This document shows positions 11,073-22,135 of a stretch of DNA of 64,000 bases, piece after piece. Both the position numbers and the translations under genes were made by a program. The notes under the pieces are model-generated. The model was given only the letters and a program-made list of their open reading frames with translations. It was not told the origin of the DNA and did not search any database. The first letter of the stretch is position 1. The number at the start of each line of letters is the position of its first letter. Source of the DNA: Pseudomonas sp. (GTDB taxonomy: Bacteria; Pseudomonadota; Gammaproteobacteria; Pseudomonadales; Pseudomonadaceae); the NCBI GenBank assembly GCA_030603065.1, contig JAUVYN010000004.1:24511-88510 (forward strand), read 5' to 3'.

Positions 11073-11109
11073 AAAGGCCGTCCGGATGGCTCCAGGCGGC
11101 CTTTTTTTT
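11073..11109 (+). terminator. Rho-independent terminator after clpA
   Basis: AAAGGCCG (11073-11080) pairs with CGGCCTTT (11097-11104) across a 16-base loop that can itself partly pair; eight Ts follow (11102-11109). It separates clpA from the convergent xthA, whose stop codon is 5 bases away. Confidence 0.82.
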
Positions 11110-11113
11110 GCTT

Positions 11114-11929
11114 TCAGATATCGAATCGTGCCCAGACCGGGCAGTGATCGGACGGCTTTTCCATGCCCCTTATGTCGTAATCGATACCAGTTTCGACGCA
11201 GCGCTCGGCAAGGGTCGGAGTGGCCAGAACCAGGTCTATTCGCAGGCCACGCTTGGGGTCATCCTCAAAACCGCGGCTGCGGTAATCGAACCAGCTGAAT
11301 CGGTCGGCCACCTCGGGATTCTGCTGGCGAAAGGTATCGATCAACCCCCATTCCTTGAGCCGCCCGAGCCATTCCCTTTCTTCCGGAAGGAAACTGCATT
11401 TGCCGGTTCGCAGCCAGCGCTTGGCGTTGGCTTCGCCAATGCCGATATCGCAGTCTTCCGGAGAGATATTCAGGTCGCCCATCACCACCAATTGCTGGTC
11501 TGGTTGATGCGAGGCTTCCAGATGCGCCTGCAGGTCGGAGTAGAAGCGGGTCTTGGCCGGGAACTTGACCGGATGATCCCTGCTCTCACCCTGAGGGAAG
11601 TAACCGTTCATGACGATAAGCTCCGACCCGTCTGCACAGGGCACCGCAGCCGAAATCATGCGGCATTGGGCGCCTGGTACGTCGGTGGGGAATCCCTTGG
11701 TAACCCACAGAGGCTCACTTCGGGTGAGCAGGGCCACACCGTAATGTCCCTTCTGGCCATGGAAATGCACGTGGTAACCCAGCGCCCGGACTTCGTCGAG
11801 GGGAAACATTTCATCATCGACTTTGGTTTCCTGAAGTCCGATTACATCTGGGGAGTGCCGTTCAACTACTTCTTTCAACTGATGAGGTCTTGCTCTCAAT
11901 CCATTGATATTGAAGGAAACTAATTTCAT
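11114..11929 (-). CDS. xthA: Exodeoxyribonuclease III (AP endonuclease)
   Basis: 271 aa from the ATG at 11929 (an adjacent ATG at 11932 also exists; AGGA lies just upstream). It is an endonuclease/exonuclease/phosphatase-fold enzyme of base-excision repair. Motifs in order: [24 protein letters not shown] (metal Glu), [26 protein letters not shown] (catalytic Asp/Asn), [11 protein letters not shown] and the C-terminal [15 protein letters not shown] with the catalytic SDH. The open frame continues 26 codons upstream without family similarity. Divergent from tamA. Confidence 0.95.
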   Translation of the reverse strand: MKLVSFNINGLRARPHQLKEVVERHSPDVIGLQETKVDDEMFPLDEVRALGYHVHFHGQKGHYGVALLTRSEPLWVTKGFPTDVPGAQCRMISAAVPCADGSELIVMNGYFPQGESRDHPVKFPAKTRFYSDLQAHLEASHQPDQQLVVMGDLNISPEDCDIGIGEANAKRWLRTGKCSFLPEEREWLGRLKEWGLIDTFRQQNPEVADRFSWFDYRSRGFEDDPKRGLRIDLVLATPTLAERCVETGIDYDIRGMEKPSDHCPVWARFDI

Positions 11930-12085
11930 CATGGGTCCTGTATTGGTGCCTGAAGCCTGTCCTGCCGACAGTCCGAGCGGCGTTGCGCGGTTAACGCTGC
12001 TCTGCAAGTGGTTGTATAGTTACCCGGCTAGGGCGGAGCCACATGGTAGCATTACCGCTGCCATCTCGATGCTGGAAGAATAAAT

Positions 12086-13792
12086 ATGGCAAGACCCTAT
12101 TGGCTGTTCGGTTCGCTGCTATTCGCAGCCGCCGCTCAGGCCGAGTTGGTGGTCAACGTGGAGCCTGCCAACAATCGTGTACGAAACAATATCGAAGCCT
12201 TCATCGGCCCGGTCGAAGCTGACTCCCGACGCGATATGTGGCGGCTGGCCCGGCACAGTCAGCAGCAGGCGATCACCGCGGCACAGGCTGTCGGCTACTA
12301 CGACGTAGAGGTGCGGCCCGAAGTACGTGGACCGGAGGACAACCCGGTGTTGGTACTCCACGTCACTCTGGGCCAGCCTGTGCGCTTTCGCGATGTTGAT
12401 ATTCGCATTACCGGTGCCGGCGAAGGCACCGCGCCCTTCGATTTGCCGCCGAGCAGTCGACTCCGCCGGGGTGCCGTACTCAACCATGGGGTATATGAGA
12501 GCGCCAAGACGCTGATTGCGAATCAGGCTCTGCGTTACGGGTATTTTTCGGGACGCTTCGTCAGGCAGCAGTTGCTGATTGACCCTGACGCCCGGAGCGC
12601 CGATGTCAGCCTCCTGTACGACACCGGAGAGCGCTTCCGCCTCGGTGAGGTGTTCTTTTCCGATAGTCCGTTCAGTGACGACCTGCTGCAGCGCATGGTG
12701 CCCTTCGAAGAAGGCGTAGCCTACGATGCCGATCTGCTGGCCGCGCTCAATCGGGATCTGCTCTCGACCAATTATTTCGAAAGCGTTCAGATCACCGCGC
12801 CGGCCGAACAGGCAGTGGATGGTGTCATTCCAGTACGGGCCACATTGACTGCACGCAAACCCCATTCGGTGGGGCTCGGCGGCGGCTATTCCACCGACGT
12901 GGGCCCCAGGGGCCGCGTGAGCTGGACCCAGCACTGGTTGAACCCTCAAGGCCATAGCCGAGGAGCTGATCTCGAGATATCGATGCCTCGCCAGCAGGTG
13001 ACCGGCTGGTACCAGTTACCCTTGACGCCGCCGCAGGCGAGCAATCTGCGCTTTTTCACAGGGCTCCAGCAGGAGGATATCGAAGATACCGAGAGCCTTA
13101 GCCTGAGCCTAGGTGCGCTCTACAACAAACGGCTTGCCAATGGCTGGGAGCGCAGTATTGGCTTGCGCCTTGAGCAGGAGCGCTTCACGCTGGGCAACGA
13201 AACAGGGCGCAGTACCCTGTTGATACCCAGTCTGTCGTTCAACCGGACCCGTACTGACGGCGGCGTCGATCCTAGCCGCGGCTACAGCCTCAGATTTGAC
13301 GTTCAGGCGGGCAAGGAAGAGCTGCTCTCGGATTTCGATTTCGTCCGGGTCAGCGCGGCAGCTCGAGGCCTGACAACCCTGGCCGAGGATCACCGTTTCC
13401 TTGGGCGCGTTCAGCTTGGTAGCGTCAACAGCAATGCATTCGACAGCGTACCGCCGTCCTTGCGGTTTTTTGCTGGTGGTGATCAGAGCGTGCGTGGATA
13501 TGACTTTCGAGGCTTGTCGCCGACCAACGCCCAAGGCGATCGTATCGGCGGCCGCCACCTGATAGCCGGCAGTCTCGAATATCAGTATGAATTTATCGAG
13601 CGTTGGCGGGCAGCGGTGTTCGTGGATCACGGCAACGCGGTTGACTCTCTCACCGATCCCCTGGAAACCAGCCTGGGTATCGGGGTCCGCTGGGTTTCGC
13701 CCATCGGCCCGGTGCGGCTGGATTTCGCGCGCTCGATCAGCGATCCCGACCAGGGTTTTCGTATCCATTTTGCCATGGGGCCTGAGCTGTGA
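12086..13792 (+). CDS. tamA: Outer-membrane autotransporter assembly protein TamA
   Basis: 568 aa: Sec signal peptide (about 1-19, ending AAAAQA), three POTRA-like repeats (about 20-260) and a 16-strand Omp85 barrel (about 265-568). The barrel carries the Omp85 signature RFFAGGDQSVRGYDF and a final strand [12 protein letters not shown]. With TamB it forms the translocation and assembly module spanning the envelope. Its TGA overlaps the GTG start of tamB (GTGA), a very tight coupling seen in most proteobacterial tam operons. Confidence 0.95.
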   Translation: MARPYWLFGSLLFAAAAQAELVVNVEPANNRVRNNIEAFIGPVEADSRRDMWRLARHSQQQAITAAQAVGYYDVEVRPEVRGPEDNPVLVLHVTLGQPVRFRDVDIRITGAGEGTAPFDLPPSSRLRRGAVLNHGVYESAKTLIANQALRYGYFSGRFVRQQLLIDPDARSADVSLLYDTGERFRLGEVFFSDSPFSDDLLQRMVPFEEGVAYDADLLAALNRDLLSTNYFESVQITAPAEQAVDGVIPVRATLTARKPHSVGLGGGYSTDVGPRGRVSWTQHWLNPQGHSRGADLEISMPRQQVTGWYQLPLTPPQASNLRFFTGLQQEDIEDTESLSLSLGALYNKRLANGWERSIGLRLEQERFTLGNETGRSTLLIPSLSFNRTRTDGGVDPSRGYSLRFDVQAGKEELLSDFDFVRVSAAARGLTTLAEDHRFLGRVQLGSVNSNAFDSVPPSLRFFAGGDQSVRGYDFRGLSPTNAQGDRIGGRHLIAGSLEYQYEFIERWRAAVFVDHGNAVDSLTDPLETSLGIGVRWVSPIGPVRLDFARSISDPDQGFRIHFAMGPEL

Positions 13793-16700
13793 TCGGGTTG
13801 ATTGCCAGGATCGTTTTACGCGGTCTGCTGATTATTCTTCTAGTGCCCCTGCTGTTGGCCGTTACGCTCGCGGTGCTGTTGTCGAGCGAGCGCTTCAATG
13901 CCTGGCTATTCGACCGGGCCATGGGCTTCGAACCGCGGCTCGAATTGGTATACCAGCGCGGCCACCTCTGGCGTGGCTGGGATTTCGAGCGAATACACTG
14001 GCGTGACGAGGGCGTCGAGGCGATCCTGGAAGAGGTCTCTCTGGCGTGGGACCCGCGGTGTCTGCGTGGCCGAAGGCTGTGCATCGAACATATCGACATC
14101 GCCCATCTGCGGCTGGACATCGAGCCAACCGACCAGGAGCCCACGACGCAACGCCAGTCCATCGAACTACCGGATATCAGGGTGCCAGTGGGCGTGCAGC
14201 TCGATCGTTTCTGGTTAGGTGCGCTCTGGCTGGACGAAGAGGCACCACTCCTGACCGACGTGCAGCTCACCGCCACTTTGCGCGACGAGCATCTGGTGAT
14301 CCACGAGTTACGCGGTCGAGGCCCGGAACTGGATTGGGAGGTCGATGGGGATTTGCGGCTCAGGGGCGACTGGCCATTGCTGATACGCGCACAGGCCAAC
14401 CTGCCGCCGATTGCCGGAGAACCGGTGTCAGCGCAGCTGCGCCTGTCCAACAGCGTGACGCAGCTGGATGTCGAAGCGCGCACCCAGGGGTTCATCGAAA
14501 GCCGTCTCGAAGGGCGAGTGGAGCCGTTGGAGCCTGATCTGCCGCTTTCGATCAATTGGTCGAGCCCTGCTTTTCTCGCCATGGACACCCTGCCAGAGAC
14601 GCTGACCCTGGAGGAGCTGGTAATCAACCTTCAGGGCGATCTGGCAGGTGGTTATCGAGTGCAGGGCGGGGCACAGCTTCCCGGAGAAGAAGGCCGGGTC
14701 GCTCTTGCCGTCGAGGCGCTGGTGAACGAGGTGGGTGTTTCCGGTCTGGAGCTTTTCATGCATCCGCTTGAACAGCCTGACCGAGCGCTTCGCATCACTG
14801 GGGATGCCTCCTGGGCCGAGGAAGTCGTCGCCGATGTCCGCGTCGAGCTAGAGCGCTTTCCCTGGTACCGGCTCTATCCGCAAGAGCTCGGAGAGATCGA
14901 GCTGCAACAATTCATAGCTACCGCCAGCTTGCGTGGTGATAACTATAACGCCGACATCACTGCCGCTATCAGTGGCGTGGCTGGTCAGAATGTGGACCTG
15001 ACGCTGAGCGTCGACGGGGATCCCGAGTCGGTACGGATCACACCTGTTACCCTGCAGACGCCTGCCGGGCGGGCCAGCGGTGAGGTACTTCTGGGGCTGG
15101 TCGAAGGAATCAGTTGGGACGTCCAGCTCCTTCTGGAGCAACTGGACCCTGGCGTGTTCGTCAGTGATCTGCCTGGCACGCTGAGCGGACCACTCACCAG
15201 CGTGGGGAGCCTTGTCGACGAAACACTGACTCTACAGGCTGCTTGGCAACTTGGAGGACGTCTACGCGGTCAGCCGCTCGAGCTGGCTGGCGAGGTGGAG
15301 AAGCAGCAGGAGGCGTGGGCATTCAACGAGCTGTTGCTGCGCCAGGGCGCCAATCGCGTGGTCGGCTCGGGGGAGTGGGGTGATCGGATCGCCGCCGACC
15401 TGACTGTCGATATGCCGGATCTGAGCACACTCTGGCCTGGACTTGCGGGAAATCTGAGTGGGGCAGTGCGTGCAACGGGTGATCCGGAGCAACCGGACAT
15501 AGCGTTGAGTCTGCAAGGCGAACGTTTGAGTTATGAAGAGCTCTTCCTGCTCGGACTGGACCTTGAAGGAAGCGTGCAGCTCACCGAGCAGATGCCGATC
15601 GAACTCCAGCTGGAATCCCGTCGCATGCGCAGCGGCGACACCAGCCTGGGCAATCTTTCGGTTCAACTGTCAGGGAACCGTGCCGATCACCGCCTGAGGC
15701 TGGATCTACAGGACGGCGTCGTCGATCTCTCGGCGCGCCTGAGCGGGACGCTGCATGACGACCGTTGGGAGGGCCAACTGACCCAGGGCGAGGTTGCCGC
15801 AGAAGAGATGATCTGGCGTCAGCGCGAAGCTGCCGCGCTGAGCTACCACTTCGAGGCCGGGCAGCTGCGGCTTGCTGCGCATTGCTGGGGACATGAGAAC
15901 GCAAGCCTGTGCTTTCAGGACGAGCAGCGGCTGCTGCCCGACCGGCGCATAGCGCTTACCCTGCGGGACTTCCCGCTGACTTCGCTCGACAGTTTCATGC
16001 CCGACGACTTCGGCTGGGCCGGTTCGCTAAATGCCGATATCGAGCTTACCCAGGCTGAGGGCAGTGCCCCGCTGGCCCAGATTCAGGTGTCCAGCCTGGA
16101 CGGAGTACTCAGTGTCAGCAATCCCGAGCAAACTCTCGCGTTTCCCTATACCCGGCTGCAGCTTGACAGCGAGCTCCAGGCGGATCGCGCGGTTAACCGG
16201 TTCCTGCTCACTGGCGAGACGCTCGGGGAAATCGAGATCGAGGCTAATGTTGCCGATCCGGCCGGCGCTCAGGCATTGTCAGGCCGCTATTCGCTCTCTG
16301 GCTTCCGGCTGGATTTCCTTCGCCCGTTCCTCCCGGACGTTGAGGTCATGCGCGGTGAGCTCAACGGCAATGGCCTGCTCTCAGGTACTCTGCTGGAGCC
16401 GGAAGTACAGGGTGTCGTGGCCCTGCAGGGCGGCCAGATCACCGGACCAGCCTTGCCGGTCAGTTTTGAAGAGCTCGGAGTACGCGTGCTCATTGACGGG
16501 CAGACCGCGGATATCGAAGGCGGCTGGCGTAGCGGGGGTTCGGGGCAGGGCAGCCTGACCGGCGCGGTTACCTGGGCTCCAGAGCTTGATGTGTACCTGG
16601 CTATACGAGGTCAGCGGCTGCCGGTGCTGGTGCCGCCCTTTGCCGACCTGCGAGTAAGCCCTGACGTGACGCTTACACTTGTCGACAATCAGTTGGTGGT

Positions 16701-17517
16701 ACGCGGAGAGATCGCCATTCCCGAGGGCGACATCACCATCCGCGAGCTACCCGAGCAGGCTGTTGGCGTATCACCCGATACCGTCATCGTGGGCCAGGAC
16801 GATCAGGAACTGGACGGCGAGATCCCTCTGGATATCTCAGCGCGGGTGACGCTTGTCATAGGCGACCAGCTTCGACTGTCCGGCTTTGGTCTGACTGGTA
16901 GGCTGAGTGGGCGCATCCAGGTTGAGGAAAGCCTCAACGCAAGTGGCGATCTCAATATCCTTGACGGTCAGTACCGAGGCTATGGCCAGCGCCTGACACT
17001 CAGGCGCGCACAGATTCTGTTCGCCGGCCCGATCAGCCAGCCATTTCTTAACATCGAAGCGATTCGCCGGGTCGATGATGTGGTCGCCGGGCTGCGCCTT
17101 ACCGGGCGCGCGGAAGCTCCTCAATCGGAGGTCTTTTCCGAGCCTGCGATGCCTCAGGAACAGGCACTGGCCTATCTGATACTCGGCCGCCCACTCGGTG
17201 GCGGGGGCGGAGATGGTGATGCTCTCGGACAGGCCGCCCTTGCACTGGGCATGGCTGGCAGCGCACCGCTCGCCCAGAATATCGCCAGTACCCTTGGCAT
17301 CGAGAACTTCCAGCTGGAAACCGAAGGTACAGGGCTGGGCACCCAGCTAGTGGCGGCCGGATACCTCACAGAGCGGTTAAGCATTCGGTACGGGGTGGGC
17401 GTGTTCGAGCCGGCCAACCAGGTCGCCCTGCGCTACGATCTGACGCGTCGGTTGTATCTGGAGGCGGTCAGCGGCTTTGCGAGTTCACTGGATTTCTTCT
17501 ATCGTATCGACTTTTAG
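13789..17517 (+). CDS. tamB: Translocation and assembly module protein TamB
   Basis: 1242 aa from a GTG start overlapping the tamA stop by 4 bases. A signal-anchor helix (about 7-28) is followed by a long beta-rich body of repeating amphipathic strands, the AsmA/TamB bridge-like fold, and the C-terminal DUF490/TamB domain (about 950-1242) ending in an aromatic DFFYRIDF. It is inner-membrane anchored and periplasm-spanning; it works with TamA and, by recent family knowledge, in phospholipid transport with its AsmA-like relatives. The glycine-rich GGGGGDGD turn near residue 1145 is usual. Confidence 0.95.
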   Translation: MIGLIARIVLRGLLIILLVPLLLAVTLAVLLSSERFNAWLFDRAMGFEPRLELVYQRGHLWRGWDFERIHWRDEGVEAILEEVSLAWDPRCLRGRRLCIEHIDIAHLRLDIEPTDQEPTTQRQSIELPDIRVPVGVQLDRFWLGALWLDEEAPLLTDVQLTATLRDEHLVIHELRGRGPELDWEVDGDLRLRGDWPLLIRAQANLPPIAGEPVSAQLRLSNSVTQLDVEARTQGFIESRLEGRVEPLEPDLPLSINWSSPAFLAMDTLPETLTLEELVINLQGDLAGGYRVQGGAQLPGEEGRVALAVEALVNEVGVSGLELFMHPLEQPDRALRITGDASWAEEVVADVRVELERFPWYRLYPQELGEIELQQFIATASLRGDNYNADITAAISGVAGQNVDLTLSVDGDPESVRITPVTLQTPAGRASGEVLLGLVEGISWDVQLLLEQLDPGVFVSDLPGTLSGPLTSVGSLVDETLTLQAAWQLGGRLRGQPLELAGEVEKQQEAWAFNELLLRQGANRVVGSGEWGDRIAADLTVDMPDLSTLWPGLAGNLSGAVRATGDPEQPDIALSLQGERLSYEELFLLGLDLEGSVQLTEQMPIELQLESRRMRSGDTSLGNLSVQLSGNRADHRLRLDLQDGVVDLSARLSGTLHDDRWEGQLTQGEVAAEEMIWRQREAAALSYHFEAGQLRLAAHCWGHENASLCFQDEQRLLPDRRIALTLRDFPLTSLDSFMPDDFGWAGSLNADIELTQAEGSAPLAQIQVSSLDGVLSVSNPEQTLAFPYTRLQLDSELQADRAVNRFLLTGETLGEIEIEANVADPAGAQALSGRYSLSGFRLDFLRPFLPDVEVMRGELNGNGLLSGTLLEPEVQGVVALQGGQITGPALPVSFEELGVRVLIDGQTADIEGGWRSGGSGQGSLTGAVTWAPELDVYLAIRGQRLPVLVPPFADLRVSPDVTLTLVDNQLVVRGEIAIPEGDITIRELPEQAVGVSPDTVIVGQDDQELDGEIPLDISARVTLVIGDQLRLSGFGLTGRLSGRIQVEESLNASGDLNILDGQYRGYGQRLTLRRAQILFAGPISQPFLNIEAIRRVDDVVAGLRLTGRAEAPQSEVFSEPAMPQEQALAYLILGRPLGGGGGDGDALGQAALALGMAGSAPLAQNIASTLGIENFQLETEGTGLGTQLVAAGYLTERLSIRYGVGVFEPANQVALRYDLTRRLYLEAVSGFASSLDFFYRIDF

Positions 17518-17560
17518 CCAGGCGCCGAATCGCGCGATCCATGCCAATAAGGAGCGTTAT

Positions 17561-18061
17561 ATGTCCAGCGTTACATTAAGAGGTAACCCTATCAGCGTCG
17601 GCGGTAGCTTCCCGGCCGTTGGTGAGAAGGCTCCGGCCTTCACCCTCGCAGCCAAGGACCTGACCGATGTCAGCCTGGCCGACTATGCCGGCAAGCGCAA
17701 GGTATTGAACATATTCCCAAGCGTCGATACTCCGACCTGCGCAACCTCGGTGCGCACGTTCAACGGCAAGGCCAGCGCGCTGGAAAACACCGTAATCCTG
17801 TGCATCTCTGCAGACCTACCCTTCGCTCAGGCGCGTTTTTGCGGCGCCGAAGGTTTGGAAAACGTAGTCAACCTTTCTTCGTTCCGCAGTCCGGACTTTG
17901 CCAAGTCCTACGGCGTTTCCATTGACAACGGCCCGCTCGCAGGGCTGACCGCCCGGGCGGTGATAGTGCTGGACGCCGATGACAAGGTTCTGCACAGCGA
18001 ACTGGTTGCCGAAATAGGCAGCGAGCCCAACTACGAAAAGGCCCTGGCCGCGCTCAGCTGA
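17561..18061 (+). CDS. tpx: Thiol peroxidase Tpx (atypical 2-Cys peroxiredoxin)
   Basis: 166 aa. It reduces hydrogen peroxide and alkyl peroxides with thioredoxin. The peroxidatic cysteine is C60 in [15 protein letters not shown] and the resolving cysteine C94 in [12 protein letters not shown], the Tpx-specific spacing. The frame opens 28 codons earlier, inside the tamB end, but AAGGAG at 17549-17554 selects the ATG at 17561. It lies 43 bases after tamB and is convergent with the glycosyltransferase gene. Confidence 0.96.
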   Translation: MSSVTLRGNPISVGGSFPAVGEKAPAFTLAAKDLTDVSLADYAGKRKVLNIFPSVDTPTCATSVRTFNGKASALENTVILCISADLPFAQARFCGAEGLENVVNLSSFRSPDFAKSYGVSIDNGPLAGLTARAVIVLDADDKVLHSELVAEIGSEPNYEKALAALS

Positions 18062-18068
18062 GCAACAG

Positions 18069-18097
18069 TGCTGCAGCTCTATCAGAGGGCTGCAGCA
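18069..18097. terminator. Hairpin between convergent tpx and glycosyltransferase genes
   Basis: TGCTGCAG (18069-18076) pairs with CTGCAGCA (18090-18097) over a 13-base loop. There is no clear T-run on either side, so a terminator role is only suggested by its position between two convergent stop codons. Confidence 0.45.
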
Positions 18098-18104
18098 ATC
18101 AACC

Positions 18105-19505
18105 TCATTGCCCCCATTTCCCGCTTCTACGCATTACCCCCCACTTGTGCTGGCTGCGGGACATCCACTGCCACATGCCGCGCACCCGCCACAGCGTGTT
18201 GAGTTGGCGGTAACCGAAGTTCTCCAGCACTGCCATCATAAACAGGCGCAGCATATCTCGCCGGCGGGTGTAGACCCTGAACGAGAGAGTCTCGAGTAAA
18301 AGGCCGTTGACTGACAGCAGGATGCCCATGCCGATCGCCACCAGTAGGAATACCGCCATGACGGGATAGGACACGGCCCCCACTGCAAAACCGCCGAACA
18401 TGACCAGATACCCCACAAGTTCGATAATCGGACCGATCCACTCGAACAGCGCCATGAATGGCCAGGCCAGCCAGCCCACCGCACCGCCGCGGCGATTGAA
18501 TGCCAGGGGGGCATGTCGGGTAAGACTTTCGGCCAACCCACGCTGCCAGCGGCTGCGCTGGCGACCCAGCGTGCCGGCGTCTTCGGGGGCCTCGGTCCAG
18601 CAGATCGGGTCGGGCAAATAGCGAATTCGGTAGGGAATGCGTTTATCCCGATGGTAACGATGAAGCCGCACGACCAGCTCCATGTCCTCGCCTACCGTGT
18701 CGGTCCGATAGCCGCCCACCGCTATGACCCGCTCACGATCGAACAGGCCGAAGGCGCCCGAGATGATCAACACTGCATTCATCGGCGACCAGCCGAGGCG
18801 ACCGAACAGAAAGGCTCGTAGATACTCAACTATCTGAAAGCGCGCCAGAAGGTTATCCGGCAGACCGGCACTGAGGAGAAAGCCGCCGCGTACCTGAGAA
18901 CCATTGGCGATCCGCACCGTGCCACCGGCCGCTATGGTGCGCTCGTCCTCGAGAAACGGCTGCACAACCCGCAGGAGGCTGTCCCGCTGCAGGATCGAAT
19001 CGGCATCCACGCCGCAGAACAGAGTGTGTCGCGATCCGTTTATGCCGGCGTTGAGCGCGTCTGCCTTACCGCCGTTTTCCTTGTCGATGACCCGCAGATT
19101 GGCGTATCGGCGAGACCGGTAGATGCCACGCACCGGCTTGTGGTCGACTGCGCGGCGCAGTGGTTCCGGATGGATCTCCAGGTCGAATTCGTTCTTGAGC
19201 ACCTCAAGCGTACCGTCCCGAGACCCGTCGTTGATCACCACGACTTCGAACTCGGGATACTGCAGTTGCAGCATCGAGCGAACCGAGGTGCGAATTGTGG
19301 CCTCCTCGTTGAACGCGGGCATCAGCACCGAGACCGGTGGCTCCACGCCGAGATAGGGCACGCTCTCACCGATCTCGGAACGCTGGCGCAGATAGGCTCG
19401 CAGGCTGAACATGGAGAACAGATTGAGCAACAGATACATGCCGTTGAGCAGCAGAAAATAGATAATGAATGCGACCTGTAGCCACCAGAACCAGTCGATG
19501 TTCAT
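18105..19505 (-). CDS. Membrane family-2 glycosyltransferase (processive-synthase type)
   Basis: 466 aa. A TM segment (about 9-31), a cytosolic GT-A domain (about 55-330) and three to four C-terminal TM helices (about 340-420). Catalytic motifs are complete: PAFNEE, NDGS (D93), DADS (D167/D169), GED (D274) and QRSRWQRG (316-323), the Q-x-x-R-W site of processive synthases such as PgaC, HasA and BcsA. So it probably polymerises or transfers UDP-sugars across the inner membrane. Last gene of the five-gene unit; its ATG overlaps the HEAT-protein stop by 4 bases. The product polysaccharide is unknown. Confidence 0.88.
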   Translation of the reverse strand: MNIDWFWWLQVAFIIYFLLLNGMYLLLNLFSMFSLRAYLRQRSEIGESVPYLGVEPPVSVLMPAFNEEATIRTSVRSMLQLQYPEFEVVVINDGSRDGTLEVLKNEFDLEIHPEPLRRAVDHKPVRGIYRSRRYANLRVIDKENGGKADALNAGINGSRHTLFCGVDADSILQRDSLLRVVQPFLEDERTIAAGGTVRIANGSQVRGGFLLSAGLPDNLLARFQIVEYLRAFLFGRLGWSPMNAVLIISGAFGLFDRERVIAVGGYRTDTVGEDMELVVRLHRYHRDKRIPYRIRYLPDPICWTEAPEDAGTLGRQRSRWQRGLAESLTRHAPLAFNRRGGAVGWLAWPFMALFEWIGPIIELVGYLVMFGGFAVGAVSYPVMAVFLLVAIGMGILLSVNGLLLETLSFRVYTRRRDMLRLFMMAVLENFGYRQLNTLWRVRGMWQWMSRSQHKWGVMRRSGKWGQ

Positions 19506-20563
19506 CGGCGAACCTCGGCGATAGCGCGGCGCAGGGCGTCCTGACCATATCTGTCAGTGGTCTGGGCAAGCATCCGTGCAAGTCGAACCGAGTCCATACC
19601 CGGCAGTGCGACGAGCGCATCGGCTGCAGCCTGACGCACCCACCAATTCTCATCGGCCAGCAAGGGAAGTAGCGCGGTATCGTCGTTTCGCGTGGCTTGA
19701 TGGGCGAAAGCTTCCACAGCTGCATGGCGAACCGCGCTGCGACGGTCGTCGAGTCTTGCAAGAATCCTCGAGCGGTCGATGGGATCGGCCAGTTCACCAA
19801 GGCACTGCAGCCCATAGCGGATCTGCACCGAGGCGGTACTGCCAAAATCGACATGATGTCTTGCCCAAGGGGCCATGGCGCGGGGATCGGCGTAGGGCAG
19901 CAGGGCTGCCATCCGCGTACGAAGGTCCTCGTCGGGGCCAAGTAGGACATCCAGTAGCGCTGGTGTAACGGCGCCCGGTCCGGCCTGCCTGCATAGGCCT
20001 ATCAATCTGGGCAGTGCAAGGTCTTGTCGACGCTGCGCCAGAGTCAGTGTGAGCCGCATCGCCCGGGAAGCGTCGATCGCAGTCAGTGTTTGCAGGGCGG
20101 CGAGCACGACGATCGGATTACGGTGCTGAGTCAACTGCTCCACTGCCGGCCAGAATTCCGCATCCGCCAGGTGGCGCAGACAGCTCAAGCCAATCAGTCT
20201 GGCCTGGGGACGGCCCTGAAGCAGGCGCAGGGCGACCGCCTGCATGCCTAGTGCGCGCAGCGCTGCGTTCATGCGTTCCTGTGCGCCACCTCTTAAATGC
20301 AGTTGTGTACGGTTCCATTGCAGCAGAAACCAGAGGCGTTGACCGCGGGAAAGGGAGGGCAGAGGACCATCTGGCTCGCCACCCAACGACCACTGGGCGA
20401 AAATCGGCCGCCAAAGGAGATTGAACGCCTGGCGCCGCCGTTCACGGCGCATCGCCAGTTCGGAAAACACTAGCACCTGAATCATTACCAGGAGGGTCGC
20501 GAGAGCCAGACCCAGCGCGGAGTAAACAGCAAACCGCAACACAACGTCGTCCGGCAGCCACAT
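19502..20563 (-). CDS. HEAT-repeat membrane protein of unknown function
   Basis: About 353 aa from the ATG at 20563. One N-terminal TM helix (about 8-32, LRFAVYSALGLALATLLVMIQVLVF) is followed by a basic stretch and a helical-repeat domain of HEAT type (about 110-345; for example RSAVRHAAVEAFAHQATRNDD and NWWVRQAAADALVALPG). It is probably an inner-membrane scaffold partner of the neighbouring glycosyltransferase, with which it overlaps by 4 bases. The start is uncertain: the SD-like GGAGG directly abuts the ATG, and an in-frame GTG at 20584 is an alternative. No enzymatic motif seen. Confidence 0.75.
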   Translation of the reverse strand: MWLPDDVVLRFAVYSALGLALATLLVMIQVLVFSELAMRRERRRQAFNLLWRPIFAQWSLGGEPDGPLPSLSRGQRLWFLLQWNRTQLHLRGGAQERMNAALRALGMQAVALRLLQGRPQARLIGLSCLRHLADAEFWPAVEQLTQHRNPIVVLAALQTLTAIDASRAMRLTLTLAQRRQDLALPRLIGLCRQAGPGAVTPALLDVLLGPDEDLRTRMAALLPYADPRAMAPWARHHVDFGSTASVQIRYGLQCLGELADPIDRSRILARLDDRRSAVRHAAVEAFAHQATRNDDTALLPLLADENWWVRQAAADALVALPGMDSVRLARMLAQTTDRYGQDALRRAIAEVRR

Positions 20564-20615
20564 CCTCCAGTAGCCAAGCACGGTCGTACATAACCACTCG
20601 GGACAGATAGACGCC

Positions 20616-21749
20616 TCAGAATGCATGCCGCACGCCCAACTGCAGCCAATTGCGCTCGTAGAACGAACCCTGTCGGTGATGGCCGACTTCCCAACCAAGA
20701 GCCCATTGCGACGAAAGCCAGTGCCGTCCCTGCAGGCTGACAGCACGCACGCTGCTAGTGATGAGCTGCTGTTCTTCTACGGCCTCCTCGTCGCCTGCGA
20801 CCAACCTAACCCCGACGTAGCTAAGCCCGTCGTAGAAATGGTCGAGTGCAAGGTTGTGGCCAACGGGAGTGCCGGCGTTGGCCACGTCGGTGATATTGAG
20901 TGTGTACCCCGCGCGCCAGGAACCCCAATAGCGCTCGGCAGCCAGGGCGAGGCGGTCAACACGGGTGCTCTGGTACTCGGTGCGGCGAACGCTGGCCGCG
21001 CCAACGAAACCCGCTGGCAGGATCCGCTGAACTCTCACGTCTGCGAACCATTCCGGCTGGAAGGACGGTGAACGCTGATAACCTAACTCGGGCTGCAGCG
21101 TCCATGCGCCTCCCAGCGGGATCAGGGCGCCCAGCTCTAGTCCATCGTCGCTCTCGCCAAAACGCTGTTCGCGCAGTAGTGCGCCGTACCAGCCGAGCCC
21201 CTCTGCGCGGCTGGAGCTGTAATCCAGACGCTGCGCACGCCAGTTGTCGAAGCCGCTATCCAGCCAGTCCTGTCGAGCGGTGAGCTCCAGCTCCTTGCGG
21301 GACGAGCTGGGCTGCACGAGTTTGGCCGCCGTGGCTGTAGTCGGCCGCTCGCCGAAACTGGCGCGGGCTTGGCGAAGGGCGTGCTGTACGGCTTCATAGT
21401 CGGGAGCGATAGCTGCAGCCCGCTCAAGTGGGGGTAGCGCCTCCTGAGGTAGGCCGTCCCAGAGCAGTGCCTGTCCCCGGGCGAGCAGATAGTCCGCGTT
21501 GTCCGGCTCTTCGGCGAGCAATAAGTCGAACAACTGCAGTGCCTGCGGGATGTTCATTTGCCAGGCAAGCACCTGGCCCAGGAGGAAGCGAGCCTCGGCA
21601 TCAGCCGGTTGCCTTTCCAGGTGACGCTCGAGGGTAGCACGGGCATCATCAAGGCGTTTTGCTTCGATTTGCTGGCGAGCGACTTCCGGGGACGCCATTA
21701 CCAGGCAGGGTAAAACAGCGGCGAGGGCCGCAAGATGGCGAGTGATCAA
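20616..21749 (-). CDS. TPR plus YaiO-like outer-membrane beta-barrel protein
   Basis: 377 aa. A TTG start at 21749 is chosen because AGGAGG lies 5 bases before it, and translation from there gives a clean Sec signal peptide (about 1-19, ending VMA). Residues about 25-130 are tetratricopeptide repeats (DAEARFLLGQVLAWQMN, DNADYLLARGQALLWDG). The remainder is an aromatic, strand-rich barrel that ends WLQLGVRHAF, with terminal Phe, as in YaiO-type proteins found beside exopolysaccharide synthases. It probably forms the outer-membrane port for the glycan made by the downstream glycosyltransferase. The TTG overlaps the response-regulator stop. Confidence 0.8.
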   Translation of the reverse strand: MITRHLAALAAVLPCLVMASPEVARQQIEAKRLDDARATLERHLERQPADAEARFLLGQVLAWQMNIPQALQLFDLLLAEEPDNADYLLARGQALLWDGLPQEALPPLERAAAIAPDYEAVQHALRQARASFGERPTTATAAKLVQPSSSRKELELTARQDWLDSGFDNWRAQRLDYSSSRAEGLGWYGALLREQRFGESDDGLELGALIPLGGAWTLQPELGYQRSPSFQPEWFADVRVQRILPAGFVGAASVRRTEYQSTRVDRLALAAERYWGSWRAGYTLNITDVANAGTPVGHNLALDHFYDGLSYVGVRLVAGDEEAVEEQQLITSSVRAVSLQGRHWLSSQWALGWEVGHHRQGSFYERNWLQLGVRHAF

Positions 21750-22135
21750 CGGGTCCTCCTGGTGAAGCGACGAATCCGGGCGAGCAGCTCCTCCGGCTGA
21801 AACGGTTTGGTGATGTAATCGTCGGCACCTAGCTCCAGAGCCCGAACGATGTCGGCCTCCCTTGCCTTGGCCGTCAGCATCAGCACAGGCACCTGCTCCC
21901 ACCCGGACTGGGCTCGCAGGCGCTCTACAAGTTCCAGTCCGTCATGGTAGGGCAGCATGATGTCCATCAGTACCAGTGCAGGCGGCTGCTGTGATTCGAT
22001 GCGTTCGATCGCCTGGCGTCCATCCCCAGCGTGGTCGACAGCAAAGCCGTGGCGTTCGAGCAGAAATCTGACGATGAAGGCAATGTCCTCTTCATCTTCC
22101 ACCATCAATATCCGAAGAGCGTTTGGTTCGCTCAT
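21746..22135 (-). CDS. Single-domain response regulator
   Basis: 129 aa consisting of one receiver domain and nothing else. Acidic pocket VEDEED (13-17), phospho-acceptor D58 in LVLMDIMLP, switch T (MLTAK) and the conserved lysine in YITKPF are all present, so it should be phosphorylated. With no output domain it must act by protein contact, most simply on the adjacent HEAT protein or synthase, or as a relay from the hybrid kinase. It overlaps the kinase stop by 4 bases (ATGA). Confidence 0.9.
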   Translation of the reverse strand: MSEPNALRILMVEDEEDIAFIVRFLLERHGFAVDHAGDGRQAIERIESQQPPALVLMDIMLPYHDGLELVERLRAQSGWEQVPVLMLTAKAREADIVRALELGADDYITKPFQPEELLARIRRFTRRTR